A stretch of 64,000 bases of DNA from JBGSUZ01 sp964404895 (lineage in GTDB: Bacteria > Bacillota > Clostridia > Peptostreptococcales > Acidaminobacteraceae), in contig CAYOLV010000003.1 in the NCBI GenBank assembly GCA_964404895.1, positions 186,001 through 250,000 on the forward strand. Direction: 5' to 3'. The notes under the pieces were generated by a model. It was not told the origin of the DNA and did no database searches. It worked only from the letters and a program-made list of their open reading frames with translations. Below are positions 52,418-60,099 of this stretch, one piece after another. The translations under genes and the position numbers were made by a program. Numbering within the stretch: position 1 is the stretch's first letter; the number at the start of each line of letters is the position of its first letter.

Positions 52418-52726
52418 TTATTTTTTAAGTTCTCTGAGCAGTGCGTCTAAATTGACCACACCGTTTTTGGAAAAGCTTGGTGCTTTCTGTCCTTCAACTC
52501 TGCTTCTGTCAGCGGTTTCTGTCTGTCTGTGAATGACCGAACTGAGAAGGGCTTCTTCTCTTTGGTTGATGCCTGAATCTTTTGAGGCATTATAACCTTG
52601 TTCGTAATCCCTGAAGGTGTTTCCACTTTCATATCTGCTAGTACTCTGAGTTTCAGGAAGGGGTTCATAACCTTCGCACCGCTTCACAATGGTTTCCATC
52701 ACTTTTAAGGTCAATTGATTTGCCAT
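52418..52726 (-). CDS. Small unrecognised protein between shell genes
   Basis: 102 residues from ATG 52726 (AGGAGG 5 bases upstream; a start two codons earlier is less likely). It begins with an amphipathic helix (QLTLKVMETIVKRCEGY) and ends with another (NLDALLRELKK). The ~65 residues between are polar, rich in Ser, Glu, Arg and Gln, and look disordered. No known family was recognised. Its place between shell genes and the two-ended helix-linker-helix layout suggest an adaptor that ties enzymes to the inner shell face, as CcmN or encapsulation peptides do elsewhere. That role is an inference from layout only. Confidence 0.7.
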   Translation of the reverse strand: MANQLTLKVMETIVKRCEGYEPLPETQSTSRYESGNTFRDYEQGYNASKDSGINQREEALLSSVIHRQTETADRSRVEGQKAPSFSKNGVVNLDALLRELKK

Positions 52727-52735
52727 AAGCACCTC

Positions 52736-53005
52736 CTAGTCCTCAAATAGCATTTCCATGCCATCTGCAGGTCTTGGAATCACATTGATGGCGATGATTT
52801 CACCCTGGCTGGTCGCAGAATTTTTTGCCGCTTCTACTGCTGCGGTTACCGCCGCTACATCGCCTTCAACCACTACAGCGATGATGCCCGATCCAACTTT
52901 GTTGAAATCTTTAATGGTCACATTGGCCGCTTTCACCATGGCGTCTGCCGCTTCAAGGGCTGCAACCAAACTCTTTACTTCATAAAAACCCAACGCTTTG
53001 TTCAA
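52736..53005 (-). CDS. Microcompartment hexameric shell protein (BMC-H), copy 1
   Basis: 89 residues, canonical: ALGFYEVKSLVAALEAADAMVKAA, NKVGSGIIAVVVEGDVAAV and NVIPRPADGMEMLFED. The pore turn KVGSG is the form found in the common PduA/EutM-type shell proteins, so a small open pore is expected. It is the first shell gene after the UbiD-family gene, 54 bases downstream, and tightly followed by the small unrecognised protein. Confidence 0.97.
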   Translation of the reverse strand: MNKALGFYEVKSLVAALEAADAMVKAANVTIKDFNKVGSGIIAVVVEGDVAAVTAAVEAAKNSATSQGEIIAINVIPRPADGMEMLFED

Positions 53006-53059
53006 TGTTTGACCCTCCTTAAGTTTGAAAATACTTTCAAACTTCTAGATTTGGGAAAA

Positions 53060-54421
53060 TTATTTAAGTTCCGGGAAGAATTTCTTTAAGTCGATTTTCT
53101 CGTAACCCGGAATTCGTGCTTTTTCAAATTTGATGCCTTGTTCACCAAGAGGTTTGGTAGCATCTATGCCCACCTTGTCCGTCACGCCCTCAATTAAATG
53201 AGAGGGGTCAAGACCTGTGCCGTTGGCTCCCGCTATTATGACCATATCTGTTGAAGCTTGCACCCTTGAGGCAATGGCACCTTCCACATCTTTCGGATCG
53301 AAGACGTCAATATCCTCGTCTACAATCACCACATGCTTCAGGTCTTTACTGCTGCTGAGAGCTGCAATAATAGCCGCCTTTCCGTCTCCCGGGGCTTTCT
53401 TTCTAATAGACACAATGGCGTGGAATCTGCACCCTGCACCGATGGTGACGTTGACATCTTTCACGTCTACCAGTCGTGCCACATGAGCGAAAACTTCCAT
53501 ATCTCTAATGAGTCCATTGGAAAGATGTTCTTCTTTGCAAGGGGCAGAAATTTGGAAAATGGCGTCCTTTCTCTGCATGACAGCGCTGACTTTCATAACA
53601 GGGTGTTTCGCCACTTGTCCATAGTAACCCATCAGTTCCCCGAAAGGACCTTCCACCGCTTCTTCATTCCAAGGAATTTTCCCTTCTATGACAATCTCTG
53701 CCTGAGAAGGTACTTCCAAATCTACGGTTTTACACTTGACCACTTCCAGCGGTTCTCCTCTCAGAGCACCGTCGTAGCCGTATTTGTCTACACCGTATAG
53801 ACTGGTTGAAATTTGTGAAGCCAGCAAGAAGGGGTAATCATATCCCAGCACAATGGCACATTCAAAATCTTTTTTCATGGCCTTGGCTTTTTGAATTTGA
53901 CCAAACAAGTGTGGGGATGTAACCAAGACGCCTAAAGTGTTGCCGCCGTTAAACTGGAACCGTCTCACTGAGGTGTAAATTTTTCCGTCTTCAGGATCTC
54001 TGACCACAAATACCCCTGCCGTTATAAAACTGGAAGAATCCAGCTCGTGGAAGGTTGGCATTGGGAAGAGTTTTCCTAAATCGATGTTTCTCGTATGTAC
54101 TACTTCCATGACTGGGCCCTCATTCACTCGTTTGGGAGGAATGGGTTTATTCATGGCATCCATGTATCTGTAGAGCCTTTCAGCTCTATTAGTTCTCGTC
54201 ATTTCATAGAAAGTTTCTCGATTGCCAAACATGCCGCCGATAACTGGCATGTGATGCCCTTTGATTTTCTGGAAAAGAACCGGTTGGTCATTTCCCAGTT
54301 TTTCCAGTATGCCCCCCAGTTCAAATTTCGGGTCTACCGAAACATTGCAGGTGAGCATGCCGTATTTATCTTTCAAAGGTTCTAGGCAAGATCTGAGCAT
54401 TTGATTGGCCAAATTTGGCAC
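53060..54421 (-). CDS. UbiD-family prenylated-FMN decarboxylase
   Basis: 453 residues, normal for UbiD enzymes. They decarboxylate aromatic, heteroaromatic or unsaturated acids using prenylated FMN. The EGPFGELMGYYG motif carries both catalytic glutamates of the E-G-P-F-G-E signature, and GYDYPFLLAS and NRAERLYRYM are also typical. It follows the UbiX gene by 3 bases, which supplies its cofactor. Beside a ring-opening amidohydrolase, a carbamoyl hydrolase and shell genes, the best substrate is 4-amino-5-imidazolecarboxylate, an intermediate of clostridial xanthine fermentation. Phenolic acids are the usual default annotation but nothing here supports them. Confidence 0.9.
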   Translation of the reverse strand: MPNLANQMLRSCLEPLKDKYGMLTCNVSVDPKFELGGILEKLGNDQPVLFQKIKGHHMPVIGGMFGNRETFYEMTRTNRAERLYRYMDAMNKPIPPKRVNEGPVMEVVHTRNIDLGKLFPMPTFHELDSSSFITAGVFVVRDPEDGKIYTSVRRFQFNGGNTLGVLVTSPHLFGQIQKAKAMKKDFECAIVLGYDYPFLLASQISTSLYGVDKYGYDGALRGEPLEVVKCKTVDLEVPSQAEIVIEGKIPWNEEAVEGPFGELMGYYGQVAKHPVMKVSAVMQRKDAIFQISAPCKEEHLSNGLIRDMEVFAHVARLVDVKDVNVTIGAGCRFHAIVSIRKKAPGDGKAAIIAALSSSKDLKHVVIVDEDIDVFDPKDVEGAIASRVQASTDMVIIAGANGTGLDPSHLIEGVTDKVGIDATKPLGEQGIKFEKARIPGYEKIDLKKFFPELK

Positions 54422-54424
54422 CTC

Positions 54425-54979
54425 CTAGGCCCAACGTTTGAATAAAGGGGCATCTATGCCCACTTGATCCAGCACCCGTGCTACCATAATCATGACTAAA
54501 TCTTCAATGGTTTCAGGCTGATGATAAAACCCTGGTGAGGCTGGCATGACCGATACGTTCAGTCTTGCAAGCTTGAGCATATTTTCCAGATGTATGGCAC
54601 TGAGAGGCATTTCTCTTGGCACGATCACCAATTTTCTGCCTTCTTTTAGGGTCACATCTGCCGCCCGATGGATTAAATTCTGACTGTTGCCATTAGCGAT
54701 GGCGCTGAGGGTATTCATAGAGCAAGGGATGACTATCATGCCATCTGTTTTGAATGACCCACTGGCAATCGCCGCTGTGAGATCGTCGTTTTCATAGTAG
54801 ACACTGGCTAGGGCTCTGATTTCCCTTTCATCGACTTCACACTCGTGGTTCAGGTTGTAATAACCCATTTTGGAAACCACCACGTGAGTTTCGACCTTGA
54901 GCATTTCCAGTGTTTTTAAAAGGGCAACTGCATATAAAGTACAGCTGCCGCCTGTAATTGCTACGATTATTTTTTTCAT
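54425..54979 (-). CDS. ubiX: UbiX-type flavin prenyltransferase
   Basis: 184 residues. UbiX joins dimethylallyl phosphate to FMN, making the prenyl-FMN that UbiD enzymes need. The flavin-binding start AITGGSCTLYAVALLKTLE, the IPCSMNTLSAIANG segment, the REMPLSAIHLENMLKL region and MPASPGFYHQPE are all diagnostic. Cys replaces the usual Ala/Gly in the SGA/SCT turn, which is a small oddity. It directly precedes the UbiD-family gene, and another flavoprotein-like gene is downstream in the same operon. Confidence 0.95.
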   Translation of the reverse strand: MKKIIVAITGGSCTLYAVALLKTLEMLKVETHVVVSKMGYYNLNHECEVDEREIRALASVYYENDDLTAAIASGSFKTDGMIVIPCSMNTLSAIANGNSQNLIHRAADVTLKEGRKLVIVPREMPLSAIHLENMLKLARLNVSVMPASPGFYHQPETIEDLVMIMVARVLDQVGIDAPLFKRWA

Positions 54980-55055
54980 GTAGGTTCCGCCTTTAGAAGA
55001 GGCCTTAGTATCTGATTCTGTGAATTGAGAGCACAGACTTGGTGGATGAAAAGAT

Positions 55056-55667
55056 TTACTTCACCTTATTCTGTTGGTCGCCGCCGCCAACCCAAGGATC
55101 TCTGCCAGCTTCCCAATCTGCAATGTAATCATCTAAAGTCATAACTTTAGTGAAGATCGATAAGTCTACCAAGCCATGCTTGTGCATTTCTTCTGTTTTA
55201 GAAGCACAACAATCGCTGATGGTAATAACTTTATACGCATTGGCTAGAGCATCTGCAGCAGTTGAACGAACACACATATTTGTCCAAACCCCAGTCACAA
55301 CTACTGTGTCTAAAGCTTCTTCTTTCAAATAAAGGTCAAGGTCTGTATGTTGGAACCCTGAGTGACGTCTCTTCGGTACAATGTATTCCCCATCAATTGG
55401 GTAGAGTTCAGGAATAAAATCTGAGCCCCAAGTCCCTTTTACTGCATGAAGAGGTCTTACTCTAAAGTCTGCATCTTTTGCTCTGTGAGCTTCTTGGATA
55501 TGAATGATTTGAATGTCGTCCAGACCTCTAGCATTTCTTTCTCTCACCCAAGCCATTAATTTTTGAAGAGGTTCAACAATAGTTGTTGCCCCTGGGCAGA
55601 AAAGCGCCCCTTGTTCTGTTGCAAAGTCGTTGAGCATATCTATAATGAGTATTCCGTGTCTTGGCAT
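55056..55667 (-). CDS. Isochorismatase-family cysteine hydrolase (N-carbamoyl amide hydrolase-like)
   Basis: 203 residues from ATG 55667 with AAGGAG 8 bases upstream; the frame stays open to 55733 but that part is a hairpin. The catalytic triad is complete: Asp10 (ILIIDMLNDF), Lys99 (IVPKRRHSGF) and Cys132 (GVWTNMCVRST). The family includes N-carbamoylsarcosine amidase, ureidoacrylate and biuret hydrolases, which cut ureido or carbamoyl groups to release CO2 and ammonia. Next to a cyclic amidohydrolase, a step removing the ureido group is expected: 4-ureido-5-imidazolecarboxylate to 4-amino-5-imidazolecarboxylate. The substrate is inferred from context. Confidence 0.85.
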   Translation of the reverse strand: MPRHGILIIDMLNDFATEQGALFCPGATTIVEPLQKLMAWVRERNARGLDDIQIIHIQEAHRAKDADFRVRPLHAVKGTWGSDFIPELYPIDGEYIVPKRRHSGFQHTDLDLYLKEEALDTVVVTGVWTNMCVRSTAADALANAYKVITISDCCASKTEEMHKHGLVDLSIFTKVMTLDDYIADWEAGRDPWVGGGDQQNKVK

Positions 55668-55708
55668 ATTTTTCTCTCCTTCTAATTCAAACAAATAGTT
55701 TATAGTAA

Positions 55709-55740
55709 TAAAGCGGTGAACGCCTTCGTTCACCGCTTTA
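55709..55740 (-). other. Intercistronic stem-loop
   Basis: A perfect 14-bp stem (arms TAAAGCGGTGAACG) with a four-base loop, between the amidohydrolase and isochorismatase-like genes. It is not followed by a T-run, so it is more likely to slow exonucleases or partly attenuate transcription than to end it. It could set different levels of the genes on either side. Confidence 0.7.
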
Positions 55741-55745
55741 TCTCC

Positions 55746-57284
55746 TTAATCGATCACATTGTTGATGTTGCGTCTGTGAACGTTATCGAAATAGTCCGCG
55801 CCGATGGCTCTGTAGTGCTCATAGCGAATTTTTCTTGGAAGTTCTTGTACGCTTTGTCTCTTGACGTATTGTCCAAATCCTGGCTCTACCATGATTTTGC
55901 CTTGCTTTTCGCTTGGCGCTTCTTTGTAGACCACAGTACCTCTGACAATTGTTTCTACTACTTTGCCTTTAAGTTGTAACCCGTGGAGCGGTGTGTATTT
56001 GTTTTTCATGAAGGAAATATCCTTATCGATTGCCCATTCCTTTTTCAAGTTGATGATGGCAAAGTCAGCGTCTGAACCAATTTGCATGACGCCTTTTTTA
56101 GGATATAAGCCGTAGTGGACCGCTGCATTTTTAGATAAGACTTCAACCAATCTTTCAAGGGTAAGTCTGCCTTTGTTAAAGCCTTCACTGACTAGAATAT
56201 TGACCATAGTCTCTGTTCCGCCAATCCCTGGGAAAGCTGTCCAAATGTTCATGCCTGGAGCATCTTTTTCAACAGGAACTGGGTCGTTGTCTTTGTTGGC
56301 TTGAATTTTATAAGGTGCATGGTCGGTTGCCACGAAGTCTACACTGCCGTTGGCAAGGCCTTCCCATAATTCGATATTGTCTTGTTTTGTTCTAAGTGGT
56401 GGTGCAATTTTTGCCATTGCCCCATATTCAGCCATAGATTCAGGTGCGTTGAGGACAAGATAGTGAGGACAAACTTCTGAAGTCACGCTGAGTCCGCGTT
56501 TTTTAGCTTCCCCAATTAATCTTGCGCCAACCCCTGTGCTCATATGTACCACATGGTATCTGGCATTGGTTTCTTCTGAGAAGGCAATCCCTAATTGAAT
56601 CGCTGCTTTTTCAGCGAGTTCAAGTCTGGCTTCTGACCAAGCTGGGCCATCCATTCTGCCTTGTTTTTGATACTCCTGAACATAATAGTCACACATTGCG
56701 AAGTTTTCTGCGTGAACCCCTACTGGGAGCCCAACTTTCGCTACTTCTTTAAAAACAACGTGCATTTCAGGGTCAGTAACGCGATTGTATGTTGGCACGG
56801 AAGGTGTCATATATACTTTGAAGGCTACTACGCCCGCGTCTGCTTGTTCCTTAATGTGATGGAGATTTCCTTCTCGAACGTCTTCACCCGTAACGCCGCC
56901 CCACATGGCATAGTCAACGATAGCTTGAGGGCCAACCGCTGCCAACTTCTCGTTGAGAGAGCTGACACAGCGTACTGAACGCGGTGATGAACAACAAGGC
57001 ATATCGATGATAGTGGTCACGCCACCTGCCGCCGATTGGCTTGTACCCGTTAGGAAAGTCTCACGATGGGTAAAACCTGGATCCATGAAGTGGGTATGTG
57101 AATCGATACAGCCCGGCAATACTAAATTGCCTTCTGCGTCAATTACTTGCTCTGCTTCAAAGCCGTCCACTGTTTCTAAAAAACCTGCGATCTTTTGATC
57201 TTTAACGAGGATGTTGGTGACAATGGTATCATTGCCGTTCATTGCTGGTATCATAGCGTTTTTAACAATCACATCGTATTTCAT
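55746..57284 (-). CDS. Dihydropyrimidinase/allantoinase-type cyclic amidohydrolase
   Basis: 512 residues from ATG 57284 with GAGGAGG 6 bases upstream. The binuclear metal site of hydantoinases is complete: H63 and H65 (DSHTHF), the carbamylated Lys156 (VAFKVYMTPS), His in VGVHAEN and YHVVHMSTG, and Asp in VATDHAPYK. A C-terminal extension of about 45 basic residues goes beyond the usual fold. These enzymes hydrolyse cyclic amide bonds in six- or five-membered rings. Here the likely reaction is opening of the pyrimidine ring of xanthine to 4-ureido-5-imidazolecarboxylate; dihydropyrimidine or allantoin are alternatives, but the downstream UbiD step does not fit them. Confidence 0.85.
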   Translation of the reverse strand: MKYDVIVKNAMIPAMNGNDTIVTNILVKDQKIAGFLETVDGFEAEQVIDAEGNLVLPGCIDSHTHFMDPGFTHRETFLTGTSQSAAGGVTTIIDMPCCSSPRSVRCVSSLNEKLAAVGPQAIVDYAMWGGVTGEDVREGNLHHIKEQADAGVVAFKVYMTPSVPTYNRVTDPEMHVVFKEVAKVGLPVGVHAENFAMCDYYVQEYQKQGRMDGPAWSEARLELAEKAAIQLGIAFSEETNARYHVVHMSTGVGARLIGEAKKRGLSVTSEVCPHYLVLNAPESMAEYGAMAKIAPPLRTKQDNIELWEGLANGSVDFVATDHAPYKIQANKDNDPVPVEKDAPGMNIWTAFPGIGGTETMVNILVSEGFNKGRLTLERLVEVLSKNAAVHYGLYPKKGVMQIGSDADFAIINLKKEWAIDKDISFMKNKYTPLHGLQLKGKVVETIVRGTVVYKEAPSEKQGKIMVEPGFGQYVKRQSVQELPRKIRYEHYRAIGADYFDNVHRRNINNVID

Positions 57285-57371
57285 GGTTTTCCTCCTCACA
57301 AAATGGGTTAGCTGACCCTAAGTATTCGATGCAGGGCGAAAACATTAAGTTTCCCCCCTACATACTTTTTC

Positions 57372-59045
57372 CTAGAACAGTCCTACAATTTCGCCATCTT
57401 CTAAGATGTCAATATGATTCGCTGCTGGCACTTTTGGAAGGCCAGGCATTCTCATGATTTCACCTGCAAGTGCCACTAAGAAACCTGCACCAGCAGAAGC
57501 TTTAACTTCTCTGATTGTGATTTTGAAGTTCTTTGGTCTGCCTAAAAGCTTAGGGTCATCTGAAAGAGAGTATTGAGTTTTCGCCATACAAATTGGCAAT
57601 TGACCCAAACCATCTTCCTCAAATTTAGCAATATCCTTAAGTGCTTTTGTTGTAAACTCTACGCCGTCAGCACCATATATTTCTTTAGCAATAGTTTCAA
57701 TCTTTTGCTTCGTTGGCATTTCTAATTCATAAAGAGGGTGATAATTTGATTTCCCTGCTTCAGCCACTTCAACGACTTTCTTAGCAAGGGCAACGCCACC
57801 GTCTCCGCCTTTTGCCCAAACTTCTGAAAGGACAACATCGACACCTAATTTGTTGCAATGCTCCTCAACAAACTTAAGCTCTTCAGCTGTATCTGTAGGG
57901 AAGGCATTGATAGCAACGATTGCAGGAACGCCGTGCTTTTGGATATTTTCAATTTGTTTTTCCAAATTTTCAAATCCTGCAGCAAGGGCTTCCATATTGA
58001 CGTTGTTTAAATCAGCTTTTGCAACGCCGCCGTGGTTCTTAAGAGCTCTTACAGTGGCAACAATAACTGCCGCAGCAGGGTTGAGACCTGCATATCTGCA
58101 TTTGATGTTGAAGAATTTTTCAGCACCAAGGTCTGCGCCAAAACCAGCTTCTGTGACAACATAATCTGCCAATTTAAGCGCCATCTTAGTTGCAACAACT
58201 GAGTTACAGCCGTGAGCGATATTTGCAAAAGGTCCGCCGTGAATAAGGGCAGGTGTATTTTCTAAGGTTTGAACGATGTTTGGCATTAAAGCATCTTTTA
58301 ATAAAAGTGCCATTGAGCCAGTAGCTTCCAAATCGCCTGCAGTTACAGGTTTTCCTGCATAAGTGTATGCAACGATCATTTTTGAAAGTCTTTCTTTAAG
58401 GTCTTTCATGCTGGTTGCAAGACACAGGATTGCCATAACTTCTGAAGCAACGGCTATATCAAAACCGTCTTGTCTGACCACGCCATCCCCTTTTGCGCCC
58501 ATTCCTACAACGATATTTCTAAGAGCTCTATCGTTGATGTCTACGACTCTTCTCCAAACAATTCTCTTAGGATCAATGCCTAATTGATTGCCTTGGTGAA
58601 GGTGGTTGTCGAGAAGTGCTGCCAATAGGTTATTTGCAGTAGTTACAGCGTGAATGTCACCAGTAAAGTGAAGATTGATGTCTGCCATTGGAACAACTTG
58701 TGCATAACCACCGCCAGCTGCACCGCCTTTTACACCGAAACAAGGTCCTAATGAAGGTTCTCTGAGGGCTGTAAAAGTCTTCTTGCCAATTTTAGCAAGA
58801 CCCATGCTGAGACCTACGTTTGTTGTAGTTTTGCCTTCCCCTGCAGCTGTTGGGTTGATCGCTGTGACTAAAATCACTTTGCCGTCTGGTTTGTCTGCAT
58901 ATTTATCAAGAACATCCAAATGGATCTTCGCCTTGTAATTGCCGTAGAGTTCAAGATCGTCCTCTGTAAGGCCAACCTTAGAAGCGACTTCTTTAATAGG
59001 TAACATTTTTGCTTCCTGTGCGATTTGTACGTCTGTTTTCATCAT
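57372..59045 (-). CDS. fhs: Formate-tetrahydrofolate ligase
   Basis: 557 residues, standard length. The P-loop lies in TAINPTAAGEGKTTTNVG near residue 65, and the family signatures EAGFGADLGAEKFFNIKCR and VATVRALKNHGG are present. In the forward direction it activates formate with ATP. In purinolytic clostridia it runs in reverse, making ATP and formate from 10-formyl-THF, which is the chief energy-conserving step of purine fermentation. The gene is between the formiminotransferase and the ring-opening enzymes, in line with that use. Confidence 0.97.
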   Translation of the reverse strand: MMKTDVQIAQEAKMLPIKEVASKVGLTEDDLELYGNYKAKIHLDVLDKYADKPDGKVILVTAINPTAAGEGKTTTNVGLSMGLAKIGKKTFTALREPSLGPCFGVKGGAAGGGYAQVVPMADINLHFTGDIHAVTTANNLLAALLDNHLHQGNQLGIDPKRIVWRRVVDINDRALRNIVVGMGAKGDGVVRQDGFDIAVASEVMAILCLATSMKDLKERLSKMIVAYTYAGKPVTAGDLEATGSMALLLKDALMPNIVQTLENTPALIHGGPFANIAHGCNSVVATKMALKLADYVVTEAGFGADLGAEKFFNIKCRYAGLNPAAAVIVATVRALKNHGGVAKADLNNVNMEALAAGFENLEKQIENIQKHGVPAIVAINAFPTDTAEELKFVEEHCNKLGVDVVLSEVWAKGGDGGVALAKKVVEVAEAGKSNYHPLYELEMPTKQKIETIAKEIYGADGVEFTTKALKDIAKFEEDGLGQLPICMAKTQYSLSDDPKLLGRPKNFKITIREVKASAGAGFLVALAGEIMRMPGLPKVPAANHIDILEDGEIVGLF

Positions 59046-59115
59046 TCATATCCTCCAAAATTTGATAAAGATGTGCGGGTCTTTTTCAACTAAATATTCC
59101 GTGACACTCCATTAA

Positions 59116-60099
59116 CTATGCTTTGAGATGATACTCAATGATGGATGTCGGTTGGAAACCTTCCAATCCCATGTTGTCTGCAAGACATTTGACTAAAGCA
59201 TCATAGTTGCCGTCAAACTCAAAACCGTAGGTTTTAGCAGAGTCAATTAGGTATTGTAATTTAACAGGCCCAACAATTTGTGTCCCAATAACTTTTGCGT
59301 CTCGCTTAGCCGCTTCAGTTTCTACGAAGTTTCTAAGCATAGCAAGAGGTGTAGATGCGGCATCAAAGACATTCATCGAAACTGCTGTTCCAACATGACC
59401 ATCGTCTTTGAATCCGATCCCCTTGATTGAAGTCCAACCTGTTGTTGGATCTTTCACAACTTTAGCAATGTCATTGGCAAGTTTTGTGTCCTCTGTATCC
59501 AAGAAAACGTTGTAAGCCGTAAGCCCTTCAAAATCAGCACTGACAGTGCACCCACCCATTTTAGGATGTAATTTACCGTCTACGGATAGATCAGGTTTAC
59601 GCATATCTCTGTCTGGGTGATTTTCATCTTCCAGAAGAGCTTTTAGACCTTCATACTGTCCTTTTCTAATATTGGTATTAGATTTTTTATACTCGGTTCT
59701 GGCGTTCAGTCCCGAAAAATAAACCGGCGTTTGATATGTATCAAAAAGTCCTTGTCCGATTTCTTCTGCCAAAGCCTTTACTTCATCGATTGAAATATTT
59801 TGAAGCGGGAATACTGGTGCAGTATCTAACGCTCCAATTCTAGGATGGTCTCCTTTTTGGACTTCCATGTTCACGTGTTTGTAAACATGATCCGCCATGG
59901 TCATCATCGCTTCTTTTACATGCTGAGGTTCGCATATAAAGGTAAGCACTGTTCGATTAAAGTTGTATTCTGGTTCCACGGCTACTATTTTTACCGTTTC
60001 TACCCCACGTACAGCACTTACAATTTCATCAATAGCGGCTTTATTTCGGCCATCACTGAAATTCGGTACTGCAAGGACGTATTTTCGATCTGCTGACAT
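59116..60099 (-). CDS. Formiminotransferase (glutamate/glycine formiminotransferase domain only)
   Basis: 327 residues from ATG 60099 with GAAGGAGGAA upstream; a longer frame to 60159 lacks a site. It is the formiminotransferase part of the two-domain animal enzyme: N-subdomain with LAVPNFSDGRN and the catalytic His region GDHPRIGALDTAPVFPL, C-subdomain with VQYLIDSAKTYG-like sequence (LQYLIDSAKTYGFEF). It moves a formimino group to tetrahydrofolate. The donor could be formimino-glutamate (histidine breakdown) or formimino-glycine (purine breakdown); no hut genes are near and the operon is purine-related, so glycine is favoured. The cyclodeaminase that completes the step is not in the window. 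Confidence 0.88.
   Translation of the reverse strand: MSADRKYVLAVPNFSDGRNKAAIDEIVSAVRGVETVKIVAVEPEYNFNRTVLTFICEPQHVKEAMMTMADHVYKHVNMEVQKGDHPRIGALDTAPVFPLQNISIDEVKALAEEIGQGLFDTYQTPVYFSGLNARTEYKKSNTNIRKGQYEGLKALLEDENHPDRDMRKPDLSVDGKLHPKMGGCTVSADFEGLTAYNVFLDTEDTKLANDIAKVVKDPTTGWTSIKGIGFKDDGHVGTAVSMNVFDAASTPLAMLRNFVETEAAKRDAKVIGTQIVGPVKLQYLIDSAKTYGFEFDGNYDALVKCLADNMGLEGFQPTSIIEYHLKA

Noticed and set aside
53060..54979. UbiD/UbiX as part of quinone synthesis or phenolic acid removal
   Set aside because: No quinone genes or phenolic acid regulators are near; the pair is embedded among shell and purine-type genes.
59116..60099. Histidine degradation as the role of the formiminotransferase
   Set aside because: No hutH, hutU or hutI gene is in the window, and its operon partners are fhs and purine-type hydrolases.
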